Below are positions 25,721-35,000 of a stretch of DNA of 64,000 nt, one piece after another (within the stretch, counting starts at the first letter, position 1; each line of letters opens with the position of its first letter). A model generated the notes under the pieces. The model saw only the letters and a program-made list of their open reading frames with translations, had not been told where the DNA came from and did no database searches. This stretch comes from Flagellimonas alvinocaridis (GTDB lineage: Bacteria; Bacteroidota; Bacteroidia; Flavobacteriales; Flavobacteriaceae), in assembly GCF_004916895.1 (NCBI RefSeq), contig NZ_SNTZ01000001.1:466263-530262 (forward strand). The letters are read 5' to 3'. The translations under genes were made by a program, and so were the position numbers.

Positions 25721-26899
25721 ATGCAGACCAACCGAAAAAACCGAATCAAATCCATTGACATGCTCCGAGGACTTGTCATGGTCATTATGGCATTGGACCA
25801 TGTCCGTGATTATTTTCATTTCGATGCTTATTTCTTTGATCCAACGGACATGTCCCAAACCAATGTTCCTTTATTCTGGACCCGTTTCGTTACCCATTTT
25901 TGTGCTCCGGTCTTTGTTTTCTTGGCGGGCACCTCAGCTTTTTTTGTAGGACAGCGCATCACTAAAAAAACGCTCTCCACATGGTTGTTGAAACGTGGAC
26001 TTTGGTTGGTGATCGCTGAGTTCACCGTCATAAAATTGGCATGGATGTTCAAGCTGGACTATTCCATCATTCTTCTTCAGGTAATCTGGGTATTGGGCAT
26101 AAGCATGATATTTTTGGCCGGATTTATCCATCTTCCCAAAAAGCTTATGGTTGCAGTATCCCTTATTGTCATTTTTGGTCATAACCTGTTGGACTCCGTT
26201 GCTCCAACCGACCCAACGACCTCAATCCTATGGTCGTTGTTGCATGTATTCAATTTAGTGGATTTGGGTAGTTTCCAAGTCTTTGTAGGATACCCCATGA
26301 TCCCTTGGATCTTTGTAATGCCCCTCGGATATTATTTTGGAAGCTTCTATTTACCTTCCTTTGATTCCAAGTTTCGGATTAAAAGGTTGTTCCAGCTGGG
26401 TGCTGGGATGGTTCTGATATTTTTTGCGCTGAGGGCCTTCAACACCTATGGCGACCCTTACCTTTGGGCAGGACAAGATAGTATTGGGCTAACCATAGCC
26501 TCCTTTTTTAATGTAACCAAATACCCCCCATCCTTGCTTTACTTATTAATCACCCTTGGTCCTTCTCTCATTTTTTTGGGCTTGGTGGAAAACTGGCAAA
26601 ACCGCTGGACCCAAAAATTGGTGGTCATTGGTCGGGTGCCCATGTTTTTTTACATCGTCCATATTTATGTGATCCATATATTGGCCGTATTTGCTGCCAT
26701 CTTTACCGGGTTCAGTTTTTCCGATATGGTCATCGATCTATGGGTCACCTTGCAACCTCAATTGAGGGGATATGGGTTCAGTCTGTGGGTGGTATATCTC
26801 ATTTGGATTCTTCTGACTTTGGCCTTGTATCCTATTTGTAGTTGGTATAATGATTATAAGACCAACCATAGGGAGAAATGGTGGTTGACCTATATATAA
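25721..26899 (+). CDS. DUF1624/heparan-alpha-glucosaminide N-acetyltransferase-like membrane protein
   Basis: The 392-residue polytopic protein starts SIDMLRGLVMVIMALDHVRD, the conserved start of this acyltransferase-like family with Asp-His on helix one. About ten hydrophobic segments follow, and YPSLLYLLITLGPSLIF matches the family's later region. Members are thought to transfer acyl groups across the membrane to sugars or cell-wall parts. The acceptor here is unknown. It is not linked to flanking genes. Confidence 0.85.
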   Translation: MQTNRKNRIKSIDMLRGLVMVIMALDHVRDYFHFDAYFFDPTDMSQTNVPLFWTRFVTHFCAPVFVFLAGTSAFFVGQRITKKTLSTWLLKRGLWLVIAEFTVIKLAWMFKLDYSIILLQVIWVLGISMIFLAGFIHLPKKLMVAVSLIVIFGHNLLDSVAPTDPTTSILWSLLHVFNLVDLGSFQVFVGYPMIPWIFVMPLGYYFGSFYLPSFDSKFRIKRLFQLGAGMVLIFFALRAFNTYGDPYLWAGQDSIGLTIASFFNVTKYPPSLLYLLITLGPSLIFLGLVENWQNRWTQKLVVIGRVPMFFYIVHIYVIHILAVFAAIFTGFSFSDMVIDLWVTLQPQLRGYGFSLWVVYLIWILLTLALYPICSWYNDYKTNHREKWWLTYI

Positions 26900-26989
26900 A
26901 AGCCTTTTTAGATTAAAAAAAATTGTTCATAAAACGGTGTCGGAATACGTCTTGGGATTGATTAATTTTACGGTCCAAGTTTTTTTGGC

Positions 26990-27433
26990 ATGCAGAAAAC
27001 CGTCAAGAACATAGACTTTTTTAAGAACATCCGTGAAATACGGGAATGTGAGTTCGGGATTTTCTATTTCTTTGATGGATTGGTCATTTCTGAAATCAAG
27101 GAAGGAGTGGTCTTTAACTGGTCCATGGCCAAAAAAATCATAGACATTGCCTACGAAATCATTGGGAGGGATGAACCCGTTGCCTACATTTCCAATCGCA
27201 TCAACCCTTACTCTGTTGTCCCCACGGATTGGTTGAAGTTTTATAGAAATCGACATCAACTCAAGTACTATTCCATTGTGAGCTATGACAAAGGTGGTTT
27301 GTCCAGCATTGTTTTGGAGCGACTTTTCTTCAAGGAAAAAATTCGCCAGTTTGAAGATTTGGAAAGTGCCATTGCATGGAGCCTTTCCAAAATTGAAGAG
27401 GAGAAGAAAGGCCTAACGCCCCAAATGAAATAG
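26990..27433 (+). CDS. Hypothetical protein, possible STAS/SpoIIAA-like fold
   Basis: The 147-residue protein has no signal or membrane segment. The pattern of a beta hairpin (FGIFYFFDGLVISEIKEG), a helix (MAKKIIDIAYEI) and further strands (VAYISNRIN, YYSIVSYD) looks like STAS/SpoIIAA-type folds, but no catalytic residue is visible and the match is structural guesswork. It ends within the convergent aspartoacylase-like gene (21-bp overlap). Function unknown. Confidence 0.6.
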   Translation: MQKTVKNIDFFKNIREIRECEFGIFYFFDGLVISEIKEGVVFNWSMAKKIIDIAYEIIGRDEPVAYISNRINPYSVVPTDWLKFYRNRHQLKYYSIVSYDKGGLSSIVLERLFFKEKIRQFEDLESAIAWSLSKIEEEKKGLTPQMK

Positions 27434-28384
27434 GGCATCTCCTTGGTTCACCACTGCTTGGTGGTTGATACAAAGCACATAACCATCAAATGGTGCCTTG
27501 ATTTTTTTGTTCTTTTTCGCATAGGTATCCGTAACCAACCCCAAAACTTCTCCTTTTTGAATCGATTGTCCGTTCGCAATCTCTGGTATGAACATCCCGG
27601 CCCTTGGCGCCCTGACCCATCGGGTATACTCCAAGTGGACCGATTGCTTTTCTTCTTTTGGTTCACTTTTGGAAAACATGTTGAGGCCATTCAGTACATT
27701 TTGTATCCCCTGCATGCCAAACGCAATGGCATTTTCATCAAACCGCATGCTCTCCCCTGCTTCATACACCATGGTGGGTATGCCCATTTTAAAAGTCGTC
27801 TTCCGAAAAGACCCTGTTATCAGTTTGGAGGCAAAATGAAATGGCGCCCCGAAGGATTCCGCCAGCATCTTACTTTTGGGGTCTTCCTGGGTATATCGGG
27901 CTTGGGGATGGTTATGGCGTTGGCTTCCCCCGGTATGTAAATCGATTCCAAAATCCACTTGTGGCAATAGCTGGGAGGCATAGGTGTGGGCAATCCTGCT
28001 GGCCAGTGACCCTGTTTTGCGCCCGGGAAAACTGCGGTTCACATCTTTGCCATCCGGTACATCCCTTGAAAAATGGATAAATCCAAAAATATTGAGAATG
28101 GGTACCACCATCACAGCTCCCTTTTTCACATTGAACTTCTTTTCCTGAAGCATTCGCCGCAAGGTCTCCACCCCATTGATCTCATCACCGTGCAATCCGG
28201 CTTGGACCAACACGGTTGGACCGGATTTCTTTCCATTGAACACATGTACGGGAATATCGATCAGCGTTCCCGTGGGCAAACGGGCTATGTTCAACGCAAC
28301 GGATTTTTGTTCCCCGGGAGCTATGCTTTCCCCGTTTATGGTGATGGTCTTGTTATCTTTTTCTACGTCCATTTTTTTCCACAT
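27413..28384 (-). CDS. Succinylglutamate desuccinylase/aspartoacylase-family zinc hydrolase
   Basis: This 323-residue protein has M14-like zinc ligands: QAGLHGDEINGVET (His, Glu) and FGIDLHTGGSQRH (His), with an arginine in RDVPDGKDVNRSFPG. A C-terminal barrel domain carries KAPFDGYVL. Relatives remove acyl or glutamyl groups from amides. Its start lies 32 bp inside the rimK-like gene, so the two are coupled. Paired with an ATP-grasp ligase, it may process peptide tails or a small conjugate; the substrate is unknown. Confidence 0.88.
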   Translation of the reverse strand: MWKKMDVEKDNKTITINGESIAPGEQKSVALNIARLPTGTLIDIPVHVFNGKKSGPTVLVQAGLHGDEINGVETLRRMLQEKKFNVKKGAVMVVPILNIFGFIHFSRDVPDGKDVNRSFPGRKTGSLASRIAHTYASQLLPQVDFGIDLHTGGSQRHNHPQARYTQEDPKSKMLAESFGAPFHFASKLITGSFRKTTFKMGIPTMVYEAGESMRFDENAIAFGMQGIQNVLNGLNMFSKSEPKEEKQSVHLEYTRWVRAPRAGMFIPEIANGQSIQKGEVLGLVTDTYAKKNKKIKAPFDGYVLCINHQAVVNQGDALFHLGR

Positions 28385-29240
28385 ATTGGATGATGTGCTT
28401 GGCCACGTTCACGTTTGTGGCAGCCTCTATGCCCTTTAATCCCGGAGAGGCATTTACCTCTATCAACAAAGGCCCCTTTTTGGAACGGATAAGATCTACT
28501 CCAGCAACTCCAAGACCCAGATATTTTGTTGCGTTCAGGGCAATATATTTTTCCTTTGGGGTCAACTGGACGGCTTCAGTTTCCGCACCACGGTGCACAT
28601 TGGACCTAAAATCATCTATATCGCTGATCCGTTTCATACTGGCCACCACTTTGTTTCCCACCACAATGATCCGAAGATCCTCCCCATGGGCTTCCTCAAT
28701 ATATTCCTGCAATAAAATGCTCGTGTTCATATTGTAAAGCGTATCTATGATGGACTTGGCGGATTTTTTGCTCTCGGCCAGCATTACCCCTTTGCCTTGG
28801 GTACCTTCCTGCAATTTTATGATGACCGGACCGCCACCCAAAAACTTGATCTGTTCCTCAACATTGTGGGGGTTGATGGAAAATACCGTTTCGGGAATGG
28901 GGATTCCCTTTCTGGACATGATCTGGAGCGTCCGTACCTTGTTGCGGGCCCGGGTTATGCCCAAGGACCTGGCCGTACTGAAGATGTCGTTCATCTCAAA
29001 TTGCTTCACAATGGCAGCGCCATGCCTGGTCACCGTTGTACCGATTCGGGGGATTATGGCATCGAACTCATCGGTAATATCCTCCGCATCCAGATAAATT
29101 TTGGGTTTGTCCGTACCCAACTGCACCGAACATCGGGTATGATCGATCATTTCCACATAATGTCCTGCATTTTGCGCCTCCTGTGCTATTCTCCTGGTGG
29201 AATGCACATTGAGGCTAACGGATAAAATGGCAATGTCCAT
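28353..29240 (-). CDS. rimK: RimK-type ATP-grasp ligase
   Basis: The 295-residue protein has the RimK N-terminal domain (MDIAILSVSLNVHSTRR) and an ATP-grasp core: GGGPVIIKLQEGTQGKGV, LLQEYIEEAHGEDLRIIVVG, and the metal site LLIEVNASPGLKGIE. E. coli RimK adds glutamates to ribosomal protein S6; others make glutamate-tailed small molecules. It leads a two-gene operon with the desuccinylase-like hydrolase, a common pairing. The true acceptor cannot be decided. Confidence 0.9.
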   Translation of the reverse strand: MDIAILSVSLNVHSTRRIAQEAQNAGHYVEMIDHTRCSVQLGTDKPKIYLDAEDITDEFDAIIPRIGTTVTRHGAAIVKQFEMNDIFSTARSLGITRARNKVRTLQIMSRKGIPIPETVFSINPHNVEEQIKFLGGGPVIIKLQEGTQGKGVMLAESKKSAKSIIDTLYNMNTSILLQEYIEEAHGEDLRIIVVGNKVVASMKRISDIDDFRSNVHRGAETEAVQLTPKEKYIALNATKYLGLGVAGVDLIRSKKGPLLIEVNASPGLKGIEAATNVNVAKHIIQYVEKNGRRKR

Positions 29241-29415
29241 GATAAGGTTTCGGTTGGTAATTATCGGTAATATCGGTCAAAATTTTCAGACTTAATGTCT
29301 GGATAAGGTTTTGAAAACGTAACCCTGGATTATTTTATAGTATTCGTCATTTCTATTGTTGGGAATCCAACAGCTTAAAATCAATCTAAATAAGCTGTTT
29401 TCCAATGTTGAAAGC

Positions 29416-29446
29416 TTGTTAAAAACTCGTCCGTGCTGTAAATTTG
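29416..29446 (+). promoter_or_regulatory. Complete Bacteroidota promoter for the sdh operon
   Basis: TTG (29416-29418) and TAAATTTG (29439-29446) are separated by 20 bases, matching the Bacteroidota consensus. The predicted start falls about 12 bases before the sdhC ATG at 29464. Confidence 0.75.
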
Positions 29447-29463
29447 TCTCAAAACCAGCACTA

Positions 29464-30132
29464 ATGAGTGGATTGATAAAATCTTCAATTGCCCGAAAAG
29501 TTGTGATGGCGCTTTCGGGTCTTTTTTTGGTTGTTTTTCTTACACAACATTTTACCATTAACATTACCTCGGTCCTAGACCCTGAAACCTTTAATGCTTG
29601 GTCCCATTTTATGGGATACAATCCATTGGTTCAATTTGTTCTTCAGCCCGTTCTGATTGCGGGGGTGATCATCCATTTTGTCATGGGTTTTGCCTTAGAG
29701 ATCCAGAACAAAAAAGCAAGAGGCGGCAGTTATGTGAAATACAAGGGAAGCGCCAACGCGCCATGGGTGTCCAGAAACATGATCTATTCCGGATTGGTGA
29801 TCTTGGCTTTTTTGGCACTCCACTTTTATGATTTTTGGGTTCATGAAATGGCCTACAAATACATAGAGGTTTCTCCTGAGGACCCAACGCGTTATTACCA
29901 TGAAACCGTAGAGAAGTTTGCTCCCTTCTGGAGGACCATCATCTACATTGTTTCGTTTTTTCTTTTGGGTCTTCACCTGTGGCATGGCTTTGCTTCTTCT
30001 TTCCAGAGTATGGGATTGAATAACAAGTACACTCCGGGTATCAAGACATTTGCAAAAATATTTTCGGTGGTCATTCCTTTGGGCTTTGCTTTCATCGCCC
30101 TGTATCACCACCTTAACCCAGTAACACATTAA
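29464..30132 (+). CDS. sdhC: Succinate dehydrogenase cytochrome b subunit (fused type)
   Basis: From ATG 29464 ([15 protein letters not shown]) the product is 222 residues; an ATG at 29356 would precede the promoter and is rejected. Five hydrophobic helices and histidines in [26 protein letters not shown] and GLHLWHGF suit a di-haem B-type subunit, which anchors complex II and passes electrons to quinone. Only one membrane subunit is encoded, as in Bacteroidota. Confidence 0.94.
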   Translation: MSGLIKSSIARKVVMALSGLFLVVFLTQHFTINITSVLDPETFNAWSHFMGYNPLVQFVLQPVLIAGVIIHFVMGFALEIQNKKARGGSYVKYKGSANAPWVSRNMIYSGLVILAFLALHFYDFWVHEMAYKYIEVSPEDPTRYYHETVEKFAPFWRTIIYIVSFFLLGLHLWHGFASSFQSMGLNNKYTPGIKTFAKIFSVVIPLGFAFIALYHHLNPVTH

Positions 30133-30134
30133 GT

Positions 30135-32138
30135 ATGGGCATAATGGATTCCAAAATTCCATCTGGGCCTTTGGCCGACAAATGGACCAAACATAAGAAC
30201 GACATCAATCTTGTAAATCCCGCCAACAAAAGGAACATCGATGTTATTGTGGTAGGAACAGGATTGGCTGGAGGTGCTGCTGCCGCTACCTTGGCCGAGT
30301 TGGGTTACAACGTTAAGACCTTCTGCTATCAAGATTCTCCACGCAGGGCACACTCCATTGCTGCCCAAGGAGGAATCAACGCAGCAAAAAACTATCAAGG
30401 GGATGGTGACAGTAACTATCGCCTTTTCTACGATACCATCAAAGGGGGGGACTACCGTTCCCGTGAAGCCAACGTATACCGATTGGCTGAGGTATCTGGA
30501 AACATCATTGACCAATGTGTGGCCCAAGGGGTTCCTTTTGCCCGTGAATATGGAGGGCTTTTGGACAACCGCTCCTTTGGAGGGGTATTGGTTTCAAGAA
30601 CTTTTTATGCGAAAGGCCAAACTGGGCAACAGTTGCTTTTGGGGGCCTATTCGGCCATGAACCGACAAATCAATCGGGGTAAGATCCAAGCATACAACCG
30701 CCATGAAATGATGGACTTGGTCCTAGTGGATGGTAAAGCGCGTGGTATCATCGCCCGGGATTTGGTAAGTGGGGAAATTGAACGACACAGTGCCCATGCC
30801 GTGGTTTTGGCCACTGGAGGATATGGAAATGTGTTTTTCCTATCCACAAACGCCATGGGAAGTAACGTAATGGCGGCTTGGAGAGCACACCGAAAAGGGG
30901 CTTTCTTTGCCAACCCATGTTTTACACAGATCCACCCGACCTGTATTCCGGTTTCGGGGGAGCATCAATCCAAATTGACCTTGATGTCTGAATCCCTACG
31001 AAACGATGGTCGTATTTGGGTACCCAAGAAAATGGAAGATGCCGTGGCCATCCGTGAGGGTAAATTGAAGCCTACACAACTTGCGGAAGAGGATCGTGAC
31101 TACTATTTGGAGCGACGCTATCCCGCTTTCGGTAACCTTGTGCCTCGTGATGTGGCTTCAAGGGCTGCCAAGGAGCGTTGCGATGCCGGATTTGGTGTAA
31201 ACAAAACTGGCGAAGCCGTGTATTTGGATTTTGCTTCGGCCATCAAAAGATATGGAAAAGAAAAGGCCTTGACCTCTGGTATCAAAGATCCAGATGAGGC
31301 CACCATAATAAAATTGGGTGAGGAAGTCATTGAGGCCAAATACGGTAACCTGTTCCAGATGTACGAAAAAATCGTGGATCAAAATCCGTATAAAACTCCA
31401 ATGATGATCTATCCTGCGGTGCACTACACCATGGGTGGACTTTGGGTGGATTACAACCTTCAGACCACCATTCCAGGTTGCTACGCGGCTGGTGAGGCCA
31501 ACTTTAGCGACCACGGTGCCAACCGATTGGGAGCTTCGGCCTTGATGCAAGGTCTGGCCGATGGATACTTTGTACTCCCTTATACCATTGGTGATTATCT
31601 GTCCCATGATATCCGTACCGGAAAAATCCCAACCGACTCCAAGGAATTCGATGAGGCCGAGAAACAAGTCCGTGACCGTATGGAAAAATTGATGGGAGGT
31701 TCAGGAATCCATTCCGTGGATTACTATCACAAGAAGTTGGGCAAGATCATGTGGAACAAATGTGGTATGGCCCGAAACGCCAAAGAGCTGGAAGAGGCCG
31801 TCAAGGAGATTTCCGACTTGCGTAAGGATTTCTGGGAGAACGTAAAGGTTCCCGGCACCATCGACTCCAAAAACCAGGAATTGGAAAAAGCCGGACGAGT
31901 GGCCGATTTCTTGGAATTGGGCGAACTGTTTGCCAAGGATGCCCTGCACAGAAACGAGTCTTGTGGTGGACATTTCCGTGAGGAATACCAAACCGAGGAA
32001 GGTGAGGCATTGCGTGACGACAAGAACTTTAAATATGTGGCCGCTTGGGAGTTTGCCGGTGAGCCCAAAGATGCCAAATTGCACAAAGAGGATTTGGTTT
32101 ATGAAAACATTGAATTAAAAACAAGGAGTTATAAATAG
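30135..32138 (+). CDS. sdhA: Succinate dehydrogenase/fumarate reductase flavoprotein subunit
   Basis: The 667-residue protein has an FAD-binding Rossmann site ([19 protein letters not shown]) and the covalent-FAD His in [16 protein letters not shown]. Active-site residues appear in [13 protein letters not shown] and [19 protein letters not shown]. It oxidises succinate to fumarate in the TCA cycle. The ATG at 30135 follows sdhC by 2 bp; an in-frame ATG at 30144 is an alternative. Confidence 0.97.
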   Translation: MGIMDSKIPSGPLADKWTKHKNDINLVNPANKRNIDVIVVGTGLAGGAAAATLAELGYNVKTFCYQDSPRRAHSIAAQGGINAAKNYQGDGDSNYRLFYDTIKGGDYRSREANVYRLAEVSGNIIDQCVAQGVPFAREYGGLLDNRSFGGVLVSRTFYAKGQTGQQLLLGAYSAMNRQINRGKIQAYNRHEMMDLVLVDGKARGIIARDLVSGEIERHSAHAVVLATGGYGNVFFLSTNAMGSNVMAAWRAHRKGAFFANPCFTQIHPTCIPVSGEHQSKLTLMSESLRNDGRIWVPKKMEDAVAIREGKLKPTQLAEEDRDYYLERRYPAFGNLVPRDVASRAAKERCDAGFGVNKTGEAVYLDFASAIKRYGKEKALTSGIKDPDEATIIKLGEEVIEAKYGNLFQMYEKIVDQNPYKTPMMIYPAVHYTMGGLWVDYNLQTTIPGCYAAGEANFSDHGANRLGASALMQGLADGYFVLPYTIGDYLSHDIRTGKIPTDSKEFDEAEKQVRDRMEKLMGGSGIHSVDYYHKKLGKIMWNKCGMARNAKELEEAVKEISDLRKDFWENVKVPGTIDSKNQELEKAGRVADFLELGELFAKDALHRNESCGGHFREEYQTEEGEALRDDKNFKYVAAWEFAGEPKDAKLHKEDLVYENIELKTRSYK

Positions 32139-32202
32139 TTAAGAGTTGATGGTTGATGGGAAGCCCAACAACGAACAACGAACAACGAACAACTACATAA
32201 CT
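32139..32202. repeat. ACGAACA tandem spacer between sdhA and sdhB
   Basis: The 64-bp spacer holds GTTGATGGTTGATGGG and then ACGAACA units repeated three times (32171-32191). Such a gap is unusual inside a complex II operon. Confidence 0.5.
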
Positions 32203-32949
32203 ATGAAATTATATTTAAAAATATGGCGTCAAAAAGACGCGTCCTCAGCAGGAAAAATAGTGGATTATACGCTTGACGGTGTAGAAGGGGACATGTCTTT
32301 CTTGGAAATGCTGGATATCTTGAACGAGGAATTGATTTCCAAAGGTGAGGAACCCGTAGAGTTCGATCATGATTGTAGGGAAGGTATCTGCGGAACCTGT
32401 TCCTTGCAGATCAACGGCGAACCTCACGGTCCAGACCGTTTGGTGACCACTTGTCAGTTGCATATGCGTAAGTTCAATGATGGAGATACCATTGTGATTG
32501 AACCATTCCGTGCCAAAGCATTTCCCGTAATCAAGGATTTGATCGTGGATCGTAGTTCTTTTGACCGTATCCAACAAGCGGGGGGGTATATCTCGGTAAA
32601 CACCTCTGGAAATACCGTGGATGCCAATGCCATTCCTATCAATAAGCATGCTGCAGATGAAGCCATGGATGCCGCTACCTGCATTGGTTGTGGTGCCTGT
32701 GTGGCCGCTTGTAAAAATGCAAGTGCCATGTTGTTCACTTCTGCCAAGGTTTCCCAATTTGCGCTACTGCCCCAAGGAAGGGTCGAGGCTGTGGAACGGG
32801 TTCAGAACATGGTCCGCCAAATGGATTTGGAAGGTTTTGGAAACTGTACCAACACCGGTGCTTGTGAAGTGGAATGCCCCAAAGGGATTTCCTTGACCAA
32901 CATTGCTAGAATGAACCGTGAATACCTATCCGCTACCGTAAAGGGCTAA
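32203..32949 (+). CDS. sdhB: Succinate dehydrogenase iron-sulfur subunit
   Basis: From ATG 32203 ([10 protein letters not shown]) the product is 248 residues. An earlier in-frame ATG at 32146 would translate the repeat spacer. The [2Fe-2S] cysteines are in [12 protein letters not shown] with a later LVTTC, and the second domain has [26 protein letters not shown]. It relays electrons from FAD to the quinone site. It is the last gene of the operon before a strong terminator. Confidence 0.97.
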   Translation: MKLYLKIWRQKDASSAGKIVDYTLDGVEGDMSFLEMLDILNEELISKGEEPVEFDHDCREGICGTCSLQINGEPHGPDRLVTTCQLHMRKFNDGDTIVIEPFRAKAFPVIKDLIVDRSSFDRIQQAGGYISVNTSGNTVDANAIPINKHAADEAMDAATCIGCGACVAACKNASAMLFTSAKVSQFALLPQGRVEAVERVQNMVRQMDLEGFGNCTNTGACEVECPKGISLTNIARMNREYLSATVKG

Positions 32950-32969
32950 GTGATAGACATCGTATATGG

Positions 32970-33004
32970 AAAAACCCAAACTCTTAAGAGTTTGGGTTTT
33001 TTGT
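32970..33004 (+). terminator. Rho-independent terminator of the sdh operon
   Basis: AAACCCAAACTC and GAGTTTGGGTTT form a 12-bp stem around TTAA, followed by a T run. Confidence 0.92.
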
Positions 33005-33015
33005 TGGTTTGAATA

Positions 33016-33051
33016 TTGTCAGGTCGAACGCAATCGAGACCTTACTGACAA
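33016..33051. repeat. Inverted repeat TTGTCAGGTC...CTGACAA
   Basis: TTGTCAG (33016-33022) pairs with CTGACAA (33045-33051), and the inner AGGTC pairs with GACCT. It opens a cluster of small palindromic repeats that fills the 33.0-33.3 kb gap. Confidence 0.5.
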
Positions 33052-33078
33052 GGTTAAAATAATACACACATCACTTAT

Positions 33079-33183
33079 GTCATTTCGAAATGAGGAATGA
33101 AATGACGGTTGAGAAATCTTTAATCCTTTTTGATATTTCCCACTTCGATTTCGACTGCGCTCAATCTCACAGTTCGAAATGAC
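33079..33183. repeat. GTCATTTCGA...TCGAAATGAC element (family I, reversed copy)
   Basis: The 105-bp element has perfect 10-bp terminal inverted repeats GTCATTTCGA and TCGAAATGAC. Its reverse complement aligns at both ends with the two 91-bp copies near 54 and 56 kb, including a GATTTCTCAA-CGTCA segment, but the middle differs. Confidence 0.75.
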
Positions 33184-33191
33184 GTACCCGC

Positions 33192-33267
33192 GTCATGCTG
33201 AACTCGTTTCAGCATCTCATATAGGTGATTGGATTTTACATTGTGTCTCGACTGCGCTCGACATGAC
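33192..33267. repeat. GTCATG...CATGAC palindromic element (family III)
   Basis: The 76-bp unit starts GTCATGCTGAAC and ends CTCGACATGAC, with inner palindromes TGAACTCGTTTCA and TCGACTGCGCTCGA. It shares the GTCAT/ATGAC ends with families I and II. The rest of the gap up to the vsr ATG shows nothing clear. Confidence 0.6.
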
Positions 33268-33371
33268 ATATTCGTGTCAAACCATTTTGTTGTCCACTAA
33301 TCGATTCTTTCATTTGCTCAGAATGATATTTCAACAGTTTATTTTTGATCGAAACCTTCGTATATTCCAAG

Positions 33372-33851
33372 ATGTCCAAAAAGTATCCCACACAGCGTAT
33401 CAAAGTGCCTCGGTTCAATGAGGAGAGTGGGTTTTATACCACTCCGGAACGCTCCAAGATCATGGGCAAGATCCGCGGCAAGAACACCAAGCCAGAGCTT
33501 GCCTTTAGAAAAGCTTTATGGGCAGCGGGATACCGATACCGCATCGATTACAAAAAACTCATTGGAAAGCCGGATATCGCCTTAAAAAAGTATAGTACGG
33601 TCATCTTTATTGATGGAGAGTTCTGGCATGGCTATAACTGGGAGGAGCGCAAGCATAAAATCAAGACCAACCGTGAATTTTGGATCGCAAAAATTGAACG
33701 CAACATTCAACGGGACGGGGAGGTCAACGAAGCCTTGGAAAAAATGGGCTATACCGTGTTTCGGTTTTGGGAGACCGAAGTAAAAAAAGACTTGGAAAGT
33801 TGCTTGCAAAAAGTGCTTGACACATTAAAAGAACATGACGCCAATGATTGA
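33372..33851 (+). CDS. vsr: Very-short-patch-repair endonuclease (Vsr)
   Basis: From ATG 33372 (MSKKYPTQ) the product is 159 residues. The Vsr core is intact: RSKIMGKIRGKNTKPELAFR, KLIGKPDIAL and VIFIDGEFWHGYNW, which hold the metal-binding Asp and the His of the active site. Vsr nicks T:G mismatches made by deamination of 5-methylcytosine. No cytosine methyltransferase is found in the window, so the partner must be elsewhere or lost. It follows a cluster of palindromic repeats and overlaps the aminotransferase gene start. Confidence 0.92.
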   Translation: MSKKYPTQRIKVPRFNEESGFYTTPERSKIMGKIRGKNTKPELAFRKALWAAGYRYRIDYKKLIGKPDIALKKYSTVIFIDGEFWHGYNWEERKHKIKTNREFWIAKIERNIQRDGEVNEALEKMGYTVFRFWETEVKKDLESCLQKVLDTLKEHDAND

Positions 33852-34989
33852 ACCATCATCCAAATTGCCGCAGGTAGGCACCACCATTTTTACCACCATT
33901 GGCCAATTGGCCCAAGAGCATAATGCCATTAATCTATCCCAGGGATTTCCCAATTTTAACCCGGACCCTAAACTGTTGGAGCTTGTGGGTGAATCTTTCA
34001 AAAAAGGTCATAATCAGTATGCTCCGATGCAGGGAGTGCTTTCCCTTCGGGAAGCCATTTCAGAGAAAACTGAACATCTCTATGGGCATTTTTACCGTCC
34101 CGAATCTGAAATCACCGTTACGGCAGGGGCCACGCAGGCCATTTTTACGACGATTGCCGCCTTTGTACGCCAAAACGATGAGGTCATTGTCATAGAACCC
34201 GCTTTTGATTGCTACGAACCGGCCATAACGCTTTTTGGGGGTAAAAGTATCCCAGTGGTTCTGGAGGGAAATGATTTTAAAATGAATTGGAGTGCTTTTA
34301 AATCAGCGATAAGTCCCAAGACCAAAATGGTCATCATCAATAACCCACACAATCCCACCGGTACCATTTGGTCCAAAAGTGATATGGTACAGCTTCAGGA
34401 TATTTTAAGGGATACCAATATTATCTTGTTGAGTGATGAGGTCTATGAACACATTGTTTTTGATGGCAAGCCCCATCAAAGTGTGGCCAAATATCCCGAT
34501 TTGGCAGCTAGAGCCGTCATCTGCTCTTCCTTCGGAAAAACGTTTCATGCCACGGGTTGGAAAATGGGGTATTGCGTGGCCCCAAAACCCTTGATGCAGG
34601 AGTTTCAAAAAGTACATCAGTTCAATGTATTTTCGGTCAACCATGCCATGCAGGTTGCTTTGGCACAATATGTAAAGGACCCCAAGCATTACGTAAACCT
34701 GGGTAGCTTTTATCAGGAGAAACGGGATGTTTTCCTAAAAGGTATAAAGGGCTCTAGGTTCAAAATGATTCCTTCAGGCGGTACGTATTTTCAATTATTG
34801 GAGTATTCCGATATCACGGACGAAAAAGATACGGTCTTTGCGGAACGTTTAATCAAACAACATAAGCTTGCCAGTATTCCGGTCTCTGTATTTTGCAAGG
34901 CAGATTATGACCAAAAATTTCTGCGGTTTTGCTTCGCCAAGACCAATGATGTTTTGGATAAAGCTTGCCAAATCTTGAATTCAATTTGA
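33835..34989 (+). CDS. Methionine aminotransferase (class I/II aminotransferase)
   Basis: The 384-residue PLP enzyme has the Lys in SSFGKTFHATGWKMG, plus NPHNPTGTIW and the Arg in FLRFCFAK. It resembles the YbdL/KAT-II-like methionine aminotransferases that return methionine from its keto acid in salvage, though substrates vary. It starts inside the vsr 3' end by 17 bp (or 8 bp from the next ATG at 33844), suggesting cotranscription. Confidence 0.9.
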   Translation: MTPMIEPSSKLPQVGTTIFTTIGQLAQEHNAINLSQGFPNFNPDPKLLELVGESFKKGHNQYAPMQGVLSLREAISEKTEHLYGHFYRPESEITVTAGATQAIFTTIAAFVRQNDEVIVIEPAFDCYEPAITLFGGKSIPVVLEGNDFKMNWSAFKSAISPKTKMVIINNPHNPTGTIWSKSDMVQLQDILRDTNIILLSDEVYEHIVFDGKPHQSVAKYPDLAARAVICSSFGKTFHATGWKMGYCVAPKPLMQEFQKVHQFNVFSVNHAMQVALAQYVKDPKHYVNLGSFYQEKRDVFLKGIKGSRFKMIPSGGTYFQLLEYSDITDEKDTVFAERLIKQHKLASIPVSVFCKADYDQKFLRFCFAKTNDVLDKACQILNSI

Positions 34990-35000
34990 GTATTATAGGG

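Noticed and set aside
32146-32202. N-terminal extension of sdhB
   Set aside because: The added residues come from the ACGAACA repeat spacer and are absent from the family.
33000-33345. CRISPR array
   Set aside because: Repeats are palindromic, of different families and without regular spacers; no cas genes.
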